Source: Doryteuthis pealeii (lineage: Eukaryota; Mollusca; Cephalopoda; Myopsida; Loliginidae). From it: a stretch of DNA of 64,000 bases. Location of the stretch: positions 78,039,510 to 78,103,509 of the forward strand of contig CM042151.1 of assembly GCA_023376005.1 (NCBI GenBank), written 5' to 3'. Below, piece by piece: positions 34,746-46,330 of this stretch (the stretch's first letter is position 1; each line of letters begins with the position of its first letter). The position numbers and the translations under genes were made by a program. The notes beneath the pieces are model-generated. The model saw only the letters and a program-made list of their open reading frames with translations. It searched no databases and had not been told where the DNA came from.

Positions 34746-36256
34746 ACTTTAATCTATTTCTCGGAATTTTTGAAATGAAGGTTGTATAATTATATTTTTG
34801 GAATTATTCCGACTACAGAAAAGTACTGATAACAATAAAGATGAGGACAATAGTCCGAATAATCCACAAACAATTCTACATGAAAGAACTTATTATATTC
34901 AATAAAGTAATCAGGAGTGTCAAAAAGTGCAGGGCATTGACAGTTGTGTGTGGCCACTATGTATTGTAAATTGTCACAAAGATAAGAGAGTAGAGTCAAG
35001 AAATTGCTTTTCAGACATGGAATTAAATCAAAAATTGGTCTTGCCTTTTTATATTGCAATAATGAGGAATCAGCACCCAAGTCTTGGTGATGTAACAGTA
35101 TTGCAGTTTGTTTTATGGTATATCAAGGTTTTTCAGGTCATTTTAACTGAAACCAAGACATTCGATTTAAAATTTCCATGTTTCAAGTTCTTAATATTTT
35201 CAAATTGGTATAAATAAATTTCATTAGCTTCATTTGGGTCCGATTTGGTTAATGCGTGTATACCCTGTAGGTTATTTAATGCCAAAAACGGTTTGAGTGG
35301 GAGATAAATGTTGGTACTCAATTTCCTTTTCTTAGATGTTTATTTTTGTGGATTAATTTTACATTTGATTCATAATTTATTATTTTGCAGGAAACGGACA
35401 CAGTGAAATGAGTTCAATTCCTAGATGAATCAGTTGCATTGCATATAGTGCTTATACACTTGGGGAAAAGTATGGATCAATTATCTCTTCTTCTCCACAC
35501 TGCAGCTATAGCGTAATGTAGAGTAGATTCAGATACCACTGGTCTAGGAGAAGGAAAACTGAATTTCAAACCATGAACTACTTAAAAATTGACATTGTGT
35601 CTACTGCAGGAGGGGGGTTGGGTAAATACATCCTACAAAGCTTGACCCCTAAAATGGGGAGGGTTTCAAACTAGCAACAACAACAAAAAAGTAAGGCTTT
35701 TTAAAGTTCAAAAGAGTTACCAAGTTGTATGTACCATGCTCTTCCCTAGACAACATTGGTGTTGTGACGAGGGGACATGGCAGCATGGGCAAGTGCCAGT
35801 TTTCCATACAAACCTTACCCATGCCAGATCGAGTCTTATTAGACTGACAGATAAAAATAAAATAAAATAAAAAATTAGTTGATAAGTCTAACAAAAATAA
35901 CTTTAAAATAAAATTATTGCATGAAAAGCTAAACAAAAAAAAAAAAAAAAAATAAATAAATAAAAAATAAAATAAAACAAACAAAAAAGTACCAATTGGG
36001 TCAGGAGATATTCTATACTTATACATTTAGATTATTTTTTTCTTAGCAATACCTCAGAAATTGCATGTTTATCAATGATTATTTAATTCATAGTCATTAA
36101 TACATAGAAAGAATCTTATCTATTAACGATGTCTCTTTGAAAATCTGAATTTGCCTTAAATCAGCCCATATTATTAATGCATTTAGAATTCTACAATGTG
36201 TCATATATATTGCTAAAAAAATAAAGGTTTACATAATATATGTGTTGGTTAATTTG

Positions 36257-36279
36257 CACACACACACACACACACACAG
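36257..36279. repeat. (CA)n microsatellite
   Basis: Short CA run; the left arm counterpart at about 31785 is a shorter TG stretch. Confidence 0.8.
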
Positions 36280-37080
36280 TATGTTCTTGTACTGGCAGAC
36301 AAGGCTAGATGAACCAACATTAGTAGTACCATAATTTACATGCTCTATATCATGGTGTAAATGGACACAGTAAACAGAGTTCAAATCCTGGACAAGGGTG
36401 TCTGCATTTATCATAACATTAATGGATTAAATAATAGGGCAGACTGGGCTCTTTAACTGGTCAAGATCGAAAAACTCTGAATTTAAACCTGTTAAACTCC
36501 ACTTAAAAATTGATCTCGTGTCTCATCCTGTTTGTGTTGAGGGGTTGGGTAAATACCCCTTATCAATATTACCACGGTTTCCCCTCCTCAAACGACCTTC
36601 ACTCTAAAGGAACATTATTATTATGCTAAGTGACAAAAGAGACTAAATTGTAGTAAATTAAAATGTTTAGCAGTAAATGTTATTAATAACAAACTGTATT
36701 GTATCCAAACATTTTGTCAATAATCAATATACTGAAACAATGTCAGGCCACTTCAGTGCTGTTGATGTTGTTAGCATGAACAATCTAGCCTTTTGTTTTT
36801 TTTAATTCCAAACACAAATAGTATCATTAGTATTGCTAGTGAACAGATATCCCAATGAACATAAATGGATGGACAGAACAATGAAATGGGGATGTTAGTA
36901 AAACTCTACAATAAGAAACAATAGGTTACCAAGGTATGAACTTGGATTTTTTGTATTCCAAAAACAAATGCACTATGTTATAATTATGATTGATCATATG
37001 GTAAGAGTCAACTTTGGACAGTAACTTACTGTGTTATTGTGTGAGTGCTTAAAAAAATTGGTGGAGTGATCTAATGTTGG

Positions 37081-37290
37081 TATCAACTGAAAAGCAAGAT
37101 AATCTATCCCATTTCACTAGCACTAAACCAGGGAGATTGTTTGTGTTGAGGTGGAGCATTACACCTACCGTCAACTTCCTACTTTATTGAACAGATCAGA
37201 ATACTCAATCTGTGCTACTCATACACTGAGTTTTGAACCTGGAGCCCTGCGATTTCTAAGTGGCTGCTCTACCAACTGAGCTACACAGAT
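37081..37290 (-). repeat. tRNA-derived SINE, second right-arm copy
   Basis: Inverted partner of 30779-30996; box A reads tgtagctcagttggtagagc on the minus strand. Confidence 0.8.
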
Positions 37291-38627
37291 AGTAAGAGTA
37301 AAAAGTTAAAATTCCTAAGTGGTAAAGATTACAGACATGTTGTGCTTGCATTAAAGCAACTTTTCATTTTTTTTATTTATTTTATTCAGGTTCAATTGTA
37401 TCAACCGCAACCCCCCCCCCAAAAAAAAAACCCCAATCATTTGAGAGTATTAAAACTCTTGGAAGAATTTAGCAGCCATTTTGAATTCTTTCCAATTCCT
37501 TCCATGACAATCCAGATGAGTTTAGACTCAGCCAGGTCTTACTAGCAAACTCTCAATCAGCTCTTTACCTACAACACTTGTTATTAATTGAGCACCTTTC
37601 TATCAATCGTTTTGCCATGTATTATCATTTTCTCCTTTTAGCTAAGTGGTATGATACCTTCCATTTTGTTATTTAATTAACCTGTATCCCTCCTACCTAG
37701 ACTTTACCACTGATCCAGGTTCCTTTCTTTTTTCCTAGAGCAGTTCCTAACATTGTCTTTCCAACAGATTTCTGTGGAACCCAGTTTAAGATCAGGATAT
37801 TAGTCATCTCGGATTTCAAATATTACTGAGAAATGGTAGTAAGTGCACCTTCCAAAAAATTGTGATCAAATCAGCAAAATAATTCAAAGAATAATTCTGG
37901 TATTTTTTTCCCCCTGCTTCCATAAAATCTTTTAGTCAAACGTTCAAAGTCAAAAAAAAAAAAAAGGGCAACTCATTTCCAAAATAAAGATTCAATCATC
38001 AACCAACCAAACAATTATCACAAGAACACCAGTGCACAATGGTAATTGAAGATTCAATTAAGTCAAAAGAAAAAGTCATTAGTCATTATTATTAGACAAG
38101 GTATGAAAACTGCTTATCTTTCAAAAAGTCTGTAGATTTTCAGGATTTCATTAACACACATGGATTGGGCAAAGATGAAAATTCTCTTTATTCCATTTAA
38201 AATCCCCAGTCACTCAAGATGTTTTTTTTTCTATTCTAAATGTTTTTCATTTGTGTGTGTGTATGTATGAATGTATGTGCATAACCCAATCTTCCGATGT
38301 TAGAAGACTACAAGAGATTGTGGACTCATTGCTAAGCTAAAATTTACTTTTTAATTGTGTATCTCCTTGCATTTTATAATATTATTTTTATTATCTAGTG
38401 ATCTAAATTGTCATAACGTTTAATTTCATTGACAATATTAATCTTATTTACTTGTTCATTTTTTTTCTTTTCTTTTCAATATTTGAATGTGTCTTGTTTT
38501 TTTGTTTTAAATGTAATATATGGTGAAATTATTTAAATTGTATGTCACCTATTTAATAGAAAATTGTACCTGCAGACTTTTTCTAAGTTAAAACTTAGAA
38601 AATATTAGGGAAATTTTTTTTTTTTTT

Positions 38628-39590
38628 CCAGTGTGGTGGACCCGTAGATCACGTCAGATCATCCACCTGCCATTCCCAAAGTCTCCCAGTCATCTTGCCT
38701 CGGCTTGTCACTGATACTTGACTTTGGGGAAGGAGAACATGCGGTGCGTGTTGCACAAGCGCACAACATGTAAAACAAAAAAACATGTGCAGATATTTCT
38801 ACAAGTCCCAGAGTGATGGAGGAATGGTGAGGTGTGCAGGCCCGACGGCTGGAAGCACGCATATGTGAATCTACATACACCATGACTCGTGACCTACTTA
38901 ACGTCACCTCCTTGCTGATTGAACAGTAACGTGCCTCGGCGAGGTTGTGGGTGAATGAGCAGCCCCTTGGTTAACACTTTTCACCCAGCCATTTGGAAGT
39001 GTCTAGAAAAGGTGACCTAAACAAATGCCGGTTCACCTATCAAGCTGGCCAGAAACCAGTGTTTCGACGGATGTCCACATTAGCTTGGCGAAAACAAGAA
39101 AATACTACAACACTAAACAAGGCTAAGAATAGCCACCAGGAAGGTCTGGACACCTACCAATCTTGAGAGATTGGGAAACCCCAAACTACGAACTGGTATC
39201 ATGACAGGGAGCATTTTGATATGGGGCCGACATCGATGCCCTTGCGGAAGTCAGTTTCAGCGATAAGGATCAAATGACAGAAGAGGGTGGGCTGGATACA
39301 CATCCCCATGGAAAGACGGGCTGATGGTAGCTGTAAGAAGTTTGAAGAAAGGTGAATCGAGCCCTCCATCTTGAAGCGACACATGACGGACGCCATGGAA
39401 ACATTTCCTACATTGAAGTCTGACCTGTGTGGCAGGGCATGTATGTCGAGGGTTCATATGTGTGACTGGGTACATAAAAACAAGCTGGATCCGTGGGCCA
39501 TCTGCGTGCTCACAACTGAACTACTTGTAGAAATGGCCTTATTCTGTGAAGAAGCGGCAATCACCATGTGCATATGTATTTGTTGTCATT
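38628..39590 (+). mobile_element. short internally deleted LINE, right inner copy
   Basis: Plus-strand copy starting ccagtgtggtggacccgtag after a T run. Parts in order: about 480 bases of leader with gaaaaggtgacctaaac, an endonuclease-like start (ggctaagaatagccaccagg at 39121, then GCGGAAGTCAGTTTCAGCGA at 39245, reading AEVSFSDKDQMTEEG in one frame), then the C-terminal KRHMTDAMETFPTLKSDLCG at 39371-39440. There is no reverse transcriptase between them. Inverted partner of 28480-29430. Confidence 0.75.
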
Positions 39591-39929
39591 TACTAAGCTT
39601 TGCTTAGTTATGACACACAGGCTTCAGATTGCTTACAATACCTGCCGATGTTTAAGTGGTCAATCAGCTAAATAATGAACAGGATCATCACAAGATTATT
39701 TTTTTCAACTTTGTTTTTCATTCATGTGTGCGAGTATATTTTGTTATTTACTAACCTTTGTTTAGTTATGTCACATAGGCCTCAGGTTGCTTATATTACC
39801 TGCTGTTACTTAAATGGTCACCCAACTAAATATTGAACAGATAAATTGCTTTTTAACTTTGATCTAGCAGGAACCAGAACTTTCAGCTTGACTTCACCCT
39901 AAAGTGTGTGTATGTGGAAGTGTGGTTTG

Positions 39930-40140
39930 GTGTCTTTATTTAATCACATATCAACCTTTGTAGGTTAATTAATAACATCCTTGTAGAAGAACAGTAGTGG
40001 TACTATTTAACCCATAGCTGGGCGGATACAGGGGTTTATACCTTTCCTACAGGTATTAGTCTGAAAGTGAAAGTAATAACGTGATCAGAGTTCGAACTCG
40101 TTTACCAGCACATTAACCACTACGCCATGGAGACTACCTC
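39930..40140 (-). repeat. second tRNA-type SINE, right arm copy
   Basis: Inverted partner of 27911-28130, with the same box A and box B on the minus strand. Confidence 0.65.
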
Positions 40141-41020
40141 TGTAAGTGTGAGTGTAGGAGTCTTCCTTGATGACTAATTATGTTCGACTCAGCCATATCT
40201 TAATGGCAAACTGTCATATAGTATGCAAATAAGGAGATTTATTTTTGTTGCTTAATAATTGTTATCATATCTTTTACTCTCAGATCCCAAAGAATTTAAT
40301 GCCATCTTGAAATCTTCAAAAAGGAGAAAGAATCTGTTGCATGTGATTTTTCTTTCCATTATTAAATTCCTTATCTCTATTTTTCATGTTTCAACCTTTT
40401 ACCCACCAGCCTTCTTCAGGTGCATCTTCTATTCTGGAATGTTGTTGTAACTTGTTCTAGGCACAGAACATCCATTTTTTGCATTGTGATCTTATAGGGA
40501 TTGTCTTCTCCCAAACCTGATGCTGATCTTTTGACATCTGTTGACCTTTGCACTCATTTACATTTCTCAACCATACTTGAACAAGATTTGACAACATTCC
40601 AACAACATAAGACGCCCAATGAAGGCCTGAGGGTAAACAGCCGAAACGTTGTGAAAAAAACAAGGAAATTAGTCCAAACAAATCACATAGAATGATTAAA
40701 ACACTTTAGATAACAGGAAGAAGAAGTCAGTTTGTACCTCAATTCTTTGACATTCTTTTAACCTTAAACTGGTTTGTTTTACATGTGGCTGTGTCAATTT
40801 CTTTATTACATCAGAGGTAGACTAGTCAGGATCTTTTTTTCTGATTAGAAGATTACAGTGGAGAATTATAGAAAACTGAAGCAATTTATTACCCTCATTT
40901 GCATAGCATAAAAAAATATCAGGTCTTATTAATTTTAACTTGTATATCTTTCATCTTTTTTTTCTATCAATTAATTTTATGTCTAGTTGTCACAATAGCT
41001 CGGATTTTGGAAGGGCACAG

Positions 41021-41283
41021 TTTTTATAAGTAAGTAAAGTTGTCAGGGTAGTCTAAAGTCAGTATCAGCCAGACAGCGAGGGAATCTATCCCCTTTTCAC
41101 CAGCGCTAGGCCAAGGAGATTGTTTTAATGTCTGAGGCAGAATGTAGTGTTCTGCCTATCATTAGCTACTCACTTTACCACACAGATCCCTGTGCTACTC
41201 CTATGCCGAGTTGGTGAGGGTTGGTATCGAACCCAGAACCTTGTGGTTCCTATTTTGGGTGCTCTACCGACCGAGCTAATGAC
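41021..41283 (-). repeat. tRNA-derived SINE, best-preserved copy
   Basis: On the minus strand: ttagctcggtcggtagagca (box A), gggttcgatacc (box B), then agtagcacagggatctgtgt, ctccttggcctagcgctggt and aggggatagattccctcgct, ending in a short AT-rich tail. Useful as the reference for the family. Inverted partner of 26762-27030. Confidence 0.9.
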
Positions 41284-42562
41284 ACACAAACATATTACAC
41301 TACAACCAACAAACCCCTGAGGATGAAATGATTGAAAGCGCTTGGATAAAAAAATCTGGGACAACTTCTCCATCTGGATTCTGATTTACAAAAAACTACT
41401 AAAAGACTTGAATGTCTACAACTGAAGATCATAAAGAATAAATATTCCATGGTCTTTAACAATACTTGTCTAAATAACTTGCTGTCAAAAATACACAATA
41501 TATATATATATTTGCATAGAAAAATTCGTTATCAATTTAAAAATGTTATCCATGATAATTATTAAAACCACGAACACTATAATAAAGAATTATAATAATG
41601 GCTCTACCAGTATAAAAAAAAGGTAAAGAAAAAAAAAAAAATCAGCCATTTTGTAAGATCCATTGTGATTATTAATAAGGAGATGACTTTGAAGAAGAAT
41701 TGAAACAATGGACATTTTCTAATGAAATGGTTCTAACCTTAAAAAAAAAAAAAAAAAAAAAAAAAGGACAAAACAAAAAAAACTCCTTGTTTTAAAAGGA
41801 ACCGGAAGTAGAGTGGGAGGAAGAGGAGATTTATTTACTAAAGAGAAATTATTAAAAATATAGCTGCTCTCCTCTTAAGTGAAGGAAGTCAAGAGTTTAT
41901 TAGAACTTGTGAATAAGACCCACCCCCCTTCAAAATAAAACGCCCTTAGCAGCACCACCCTCATAAACACACTCAGTGTGAAGATGACAAAATGGAGATT
42001 TTCTTTTAGACAAATAAAAATCGAGGCAATAATTAGCCATTATCATCTATTAACAGAAAGAAGTTTAGAAAAAAGAAAAAAAAAGTATTTGTATTGTATA
42101 AGACCAGCAGACAAATGCTGAATTTCCAAAGTTTATGTTAAATTATCCCAAGACTTTGAAATGGAAAGGGGGGGGGGACCCAACAAAAAAAACAACAACA
42201 CTTTAGGTAAACTGAGAATCCAAATGTAAACAAAAGCAAATGACATCTATGACAATGCATCAGTGCAGTTGTGTGCATGGATGTGGATGTGACTGTATAG
42301 TGGGCTATATGAATAAGTAGTAAGTCAAACCACATATATGTATAAATATGTGTGTGTGTATAGATTGGAGTAGTAGTAAGACCAGTAGTAAGTAGTATTT
42401 AATGTGGATCATGTGTGTGTGTGTGTATGCGTGTGTATATATAGTTGAGCTATTTAGTGCATACTTTTCTCATTTTTTCATTCTCTATTCATTATATATA
42501 TATATGGAGAAAAGTAGACAAACACGGGATGTTATGGAAACTTGATGTTTATTGTCGATGGT

Positions 42563-42598
42563 GCAACGTTTCGGTCTCTTATTAGACCATCTTCAGGA
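42563..42598 (-). ncRNA. hammerhead-like motif, Penelope type, right arm
   Basis: Minus strand: CTGAAGA, one T, GGTCT-aataag-AGACC (a perfect 5-bp stem II), then GAAACG. Upstream TTGGA (near 42620) and TCCAA directly before the core could pair as stem I. Penelope-like elements are known to carry hammerhead ribozymes with very short stem III; I could not find a convincing stem III here, so activity is uncertain. Confidence 0.4.
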
Positions 42599-42994
42599 CT
42601 TGGATATAGTTCTTACTCCAATGATGGAAATTCTTGAAATGCTGAAAACGGATTCTTTTTCTCTCTGAAATGGGGAGTGCCGAAATGGTGGATGGTGGTA
42701 CCGCAGGTGTTAGATTGTGGGGATTGGTTAGCTAAATATGTGTATGTGCGTGTGTGTGTGTTTAATTGTTTTTTTTGTTTATATGTGATTGGGAACTGGA
42801 TTTGTCGTTAAGTTATATGTGTGTTGTTGGTATGTTGGTGTGATTTTTTAAATTTTTTGTAAGGGTAAGATTTGTTAAAATTGTAAGTGAGCATATGTAT
42901 AATGTTATATACTATTATTGTTATTATTATTTTTATCATATATTTTATAATATTTATCTGGTTGTCTTTATTCAGTTGATATCATCAGTGTCTG

Positions 42995-43935
42995 TTTATG
43001 GGTAATCTGTTAGTATCTGTCTGTATCTTTTTCTTTTTTTCTTTATTTATTTATGAATATTTAACAGTATGTCTATCTGTCTATCGGTCTATCTATCTAT
43101 TTAGCTTGAATGTGTTCATGTCTATCAACCCATTTGTTTTTTCTATCTTTACTGTGTGTCTGTTCATCTATATTTGGTCTTTCAGTCCATCTATCTATCT
43201 ATTTTTATTAAGTTGCTATCTATCTTTTTGTGTATCTGTCTATATATCTAACTTGAATATGTAGCTGGTATGTATGTATGAGATTCTAATTTTATTTTTT
43301 TTTTTATATTTATTTTTTTTTATATATATATTTTTTTTTATATTTATGTATTTATTTTTTTAATATTTATTTATTTTTTAATATTGATTTTATTATTGTG
43401 AAGGGGGGATGGTGAGATTTGTTAAAATTGTATGAGCATGTGTGTATAATGTTATATATATTATTATTGTTATTAATAGTGGTGATGTTATTATTGTTGA
43501 TGTTATTATGTATTATATACATTGTGATATATCCATGTCTTTATCTATTTTGATTTATCTAGTTGTCTTCAATCTGTTAATATCATCTGTGTGTTTGTTT
43601 TCGATGATTTGTTTGTGCTGTCTGTCTATCTATTATTTTTTTTTTTTATATTTTTTTTTTGTCTGTTAATATTTATCTCTATCCGTCCATCTGTCTATCT
43701 ATCTGTCTATTTAGCTTGAATGTGTTCATGTCTATCAATCTGTTGTCTATCTGTGTGTCTGTTCATCTATTTTTGATCTTTCTGTCCATCTGTATGTCTG
43801 TTTATATTCTGTATGTATCTATTTTTCTATGTATCTGTCTATATATCTGACTAGAGTATGTTCATATCTATCTCTCTGCCTGTCTATAGTCTGTTATCAG
43901 TCTGTCTATCCATAGTCTGTTAATCTGTTTTTTTA
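42995..43935. repeat. TCTA/TCTG simple-repeat region
   Basis: Long stretches of tctatctatctgtctgtcta type, interspersed with T-rich runs, and a partial internal duplication (43090-43160 resembles 43700-43760). Open frames rich in Ser, Ile, Cys and Leu on the plus strand arise from these repeats and are not genes. Confidence 0.9.
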
Positions 43936-43970
43936 ATCTTTTTTTGTATGCATATTTTGAAGGGTTGTAA

Positions 43971-43971
<1 letters not shown>

Positions 43972-44012
<41 letters not shown>
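43972..44012. repeat. (GT)n microsatellite
   Basis: About 40 bases of GT, 65 bases past the stop of the GIY-YIG frame. Confidence 0.95.
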
Positions 44013-44014
<2 letters not shown>

Positions 44015-44076
44015 ATTAAGATTGTTATTGTTTGTGTTTGTTTTGTAATGTTGTTGTTGTTGTTATTGGCTTTATG

Positions 44077-44570
44077 CTAAGTGTTGTCTTGTTGTCTGTT
44101 TGGTTTGTAACTATCTATGATGGTTTTACCTAGGTGTGAGGATATATTGAAGCCGGATCTAGAATTGATGTTGGGAATGTTGCTAATGGCACTGGCTTCG
44201 AATATTTGTTGTAATCTTTTGTTGTGGATGTATGCAATCATGGATGCATTGCTGAAATTAAACCTATGTTGTGTTTTAAATATGTGTTGGAATAAACAGT
44301 TGTTGCTATCACCCAATTTTATGTTGCGTTTGTGCTCATATAGGCGTTTTTTAAAATTTCTGGAGGTCTCGCCTATGTATTTCTTATGGCAGTCTGCACA
44401 AGGAATCATGTATACACCGGCTTCTGATTTTACTTGTTGTCGGGAGTTTTTGTTTAGTATGTTGTGTATGGTTTTGGATGCTAAACTGACTGTCTTTATG
44501 CCTAGGTTGTTAAGATTTTTGGTAATGTTGCTGTTGGTGTGATTATTTGGTAGAATTATGTATCTGTGTG
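44077..44570 (-). CDS. GIY-YIG endonuclease of a Penelope-like element (partial)
   Basis: Open frame for the C-terminal endonuclease of a Penelope-like retroelement, which nicks chromosomal DNA so that reverse transcription can start there. Upstream of the first methionine (44409) the frame is open and holds the typical linker: YIILPNNHTNS, then NLGIKTVSL, then VKSEAGVYMIPC. The GIY-YIG core follows: GVY, C-x2-C (CADC), KKYIGETSRNFKKRLYEHKR with the conserved Y, R and E-H residues, then a short SNASMIAY and KRLQQIFEASAI helix region. It ends at a stop at 44077. The Cys pair before YIGET is a mark of this family. About 165 codons, reading frame intact. Reverse transcriptase is missing, so the copy cannot act alone. 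The left arm has no readable counterpart. Confidence 0.85.
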
Positions 44571-44789
44571 GGGAGTTGGACTGGGTGGTGTTCTGGAATT
44601 GGTTTCAAAATCCACACCAGAAACCAATTCCAGAACCCCACCTAGAAAGAATGAATGCAAGAATGTATGAAGGAAATCCTACACCTGATCTTTGCCATTT
44701 TTGATGTTCACCTGACTTTGTCTTTGGTTGTTTTGTTTCTCTCTTTCTCGGTTTATTAATTGTTTACCCCATATCAAGAGTTTTTTGCC

Positions 44790-45800
44790 ACGGTACCAGT
44801 TCGTTGTTCAGGGTTTCGAGAGGTGTCCAAACATTTCAGGTGGCTATTGTTAGCCTAGGTTTTTTGAAATATTTTCTTGATTTCATCCTGGTAATGTGAA
44901 CAGCCTCCAGACGCAAGTTACTGACTAGCTTGATATTAGTTTAGGTCACCTTTTCTATACCCTTGTGAGCATGCAGAGGGCCCCCTGATTCAAATTTGTT
45001 TTTAGGTTTCCTCCTGTCACACATGAACCCCTTTCTTGGCTTACTCTCGCATGTGACCATAGGTGACTGAGAAGCCCAGCCCTCGACAGGCAGGGCCTGC
45101 CACACAGGTTACATATATGGTCAGTCTTAGATGTAGGAGATGTGTCCATGCCGTCAGTCATGTGCCGCTTATGCAGAGACTGCTTCAGGATGGGGTGCTC
45201 GAGCTGCCTTACCTCAAATCCTTACAGCTACTATCGGCCTGCTTTTCCAAAAGAATGTGTACCCGGACCCACTTCTGTCAATTGGTCCTCCTCGCTGAAG
45301 CAGACTTCCGCAAGGCTCAAGATGTCTGCCCCATATCGAAAGTTCTTTGCCACGGTACCAGTTCATTGTTCAGGCTTTTGAGAGGTGTCCGAACATTTCT
45401 GGTGGATATTGTTAGCCTAGGTTTGTTGAAATATTATCTTGTTTCCCCCCTGCTAATGTGAACAGCCGCAGGTTGATGGCCAGCTTTATATTTGTTTAAG
45501 TCACCTTTTCTATACCATTCCCAGATGTCTGGGTGGACAGTACTACCCAAGGGGCTGCTCAGTCACTCACAACCTCGCCACGTGTAGATTCACAGCTGTG
45601 TCAGGCCTGCACACGCCACTATTCCTCTATCACCATGGGACTTGTAGAAACATCTGCACATGTTGACATGTTGTGCGACATGCACCGCATGCTCTCCTTC
45701 CCCAAAGACTAGTATCAGTGACAAGCCGAGGCAAGATGACTGAAAGTATTTGGGGAGCGCAGGTAGATGATCTGACGAGATCTACGGGTCCACCACACAG
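44790..45800 (-). mobile_element. short internally deleted LINE, right outer copy
   Basis: Minus-strand element. It starts gtggacccgtag after the T/A run near 45800. Its endonuclease start is recognisable at 45425-45240: LTISTRNVRTPL-like, then AEVCFSEEDQLTEVGPG, as in the apurinic-type endonuclease of LINE ORF2 proteins (usually TWNVRTL... and SETRF...). It then jumps directly to a C-terminal tail, MTDGMDTSPTSKTDHIC with a C-x2-C-x12-H-x3-H finger at 45113-45051. In intact LINEs reverse transcriptase lies between these parts. After the tail, the 5' part (gaaaaggtgacctaaac to gaactggtaccgtgg) begins again at 44965-44790, so a second unit follows head to tail. Confidence 0.75.
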
Positions 45801-46330
45801 AAAAAAAAACATACACACACACATATATACACAAACACACATACATATACATATATATATACACACAAACACAGAGTTCCCACTCATTTTAGGAAATCCG
45901 TTTCCAGGACATTTAAAAAAATTTCCAGGACAGTACTTCTTCACGGCAATTTCATAATTTAATCGATATTAATCTAATATCGACACATTTAGACAGTTTT
46001 ATTGTTACTTTTTTATGTTGCAGGGTTAATGAATTATCTTGGGTTTATTATAGATGATGCCTACATCTATCAATTAACGACACAGAGTGTCCATAAAGTC
46101 CATATGCACTATAAAGTTACAAATTATTTTAAGCGCACTCTGATTTATAGACATCCTGTACAATAAAATTTTCTGGCCTCCTGTTTTTGCTTAGCCATGA
46201 TCAATATTAATGGGTTATTTTTTCATTAGCAAATCAATTTTAAACCCTCACCCAATATTTTAAATAAATGCTTTTTTTTTTGTTTGTTTTTTTTAAATTA
46301 GAACAAATTTCAGATATTTACTGTGCTGTG

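Larger units (their letters stand above)
42511..44590 (-). mobile_element. Penelope-like element, 3' portion
   Basis: Minus-strand 3' part of a Penelope-like retroelement: linker plus GIY-YIG endonuclease frame (44570-44077), then a non-coding tail that includes (GT)n and TCTA/TCTG repeats, ending in a CTGAAGA...GAAACGTTGCA motif and caataaacatcaag near 42550. No reverse transcriptase is visible upstream; at 44590 the sequence passes into a ccaattccagaac inverted repeat and then the deleted LINE. So this is a 5'-truncated copy, as is common for this class. Confidence 0.75.
34068..46330 (-). repeat. giant palindrome, right arm
   Basis: Inverted partner of 20687-33976; anchors are listed there. 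This arm is the cleaner one: SINE boxes, the Penelope-like GIY-YIG frame and the zinc-finger end of the deleted LINE can all be read here while their left counterparts are damaged. The outermost match I can follow is the tract around 46030-46260 (aaccctgcaacataaaa, cacagagtgtcc and ggcctcctg on the plus strand), which pairs with 20750-20985. Confidence 0.92.

Noticed and set aside
42998..43850. Plus-strand open frames rich in Ile, Ser, Leu and Cys that look like membrane proteins
   Set aside because: They are translations of TCTA/TCTG and T-rich simple repeats, which give hydrophobic residues in any frame.
45630..45957. Open frames of 94-104 codons on both strands with a duplicated FPGH/FPGQ-like motif
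   Set aside because: They run through the LINE leader and a (CA)n/(TA)n stretch; the repeated ttccaggaca is suggestive of some transposon end, but I could not place it.
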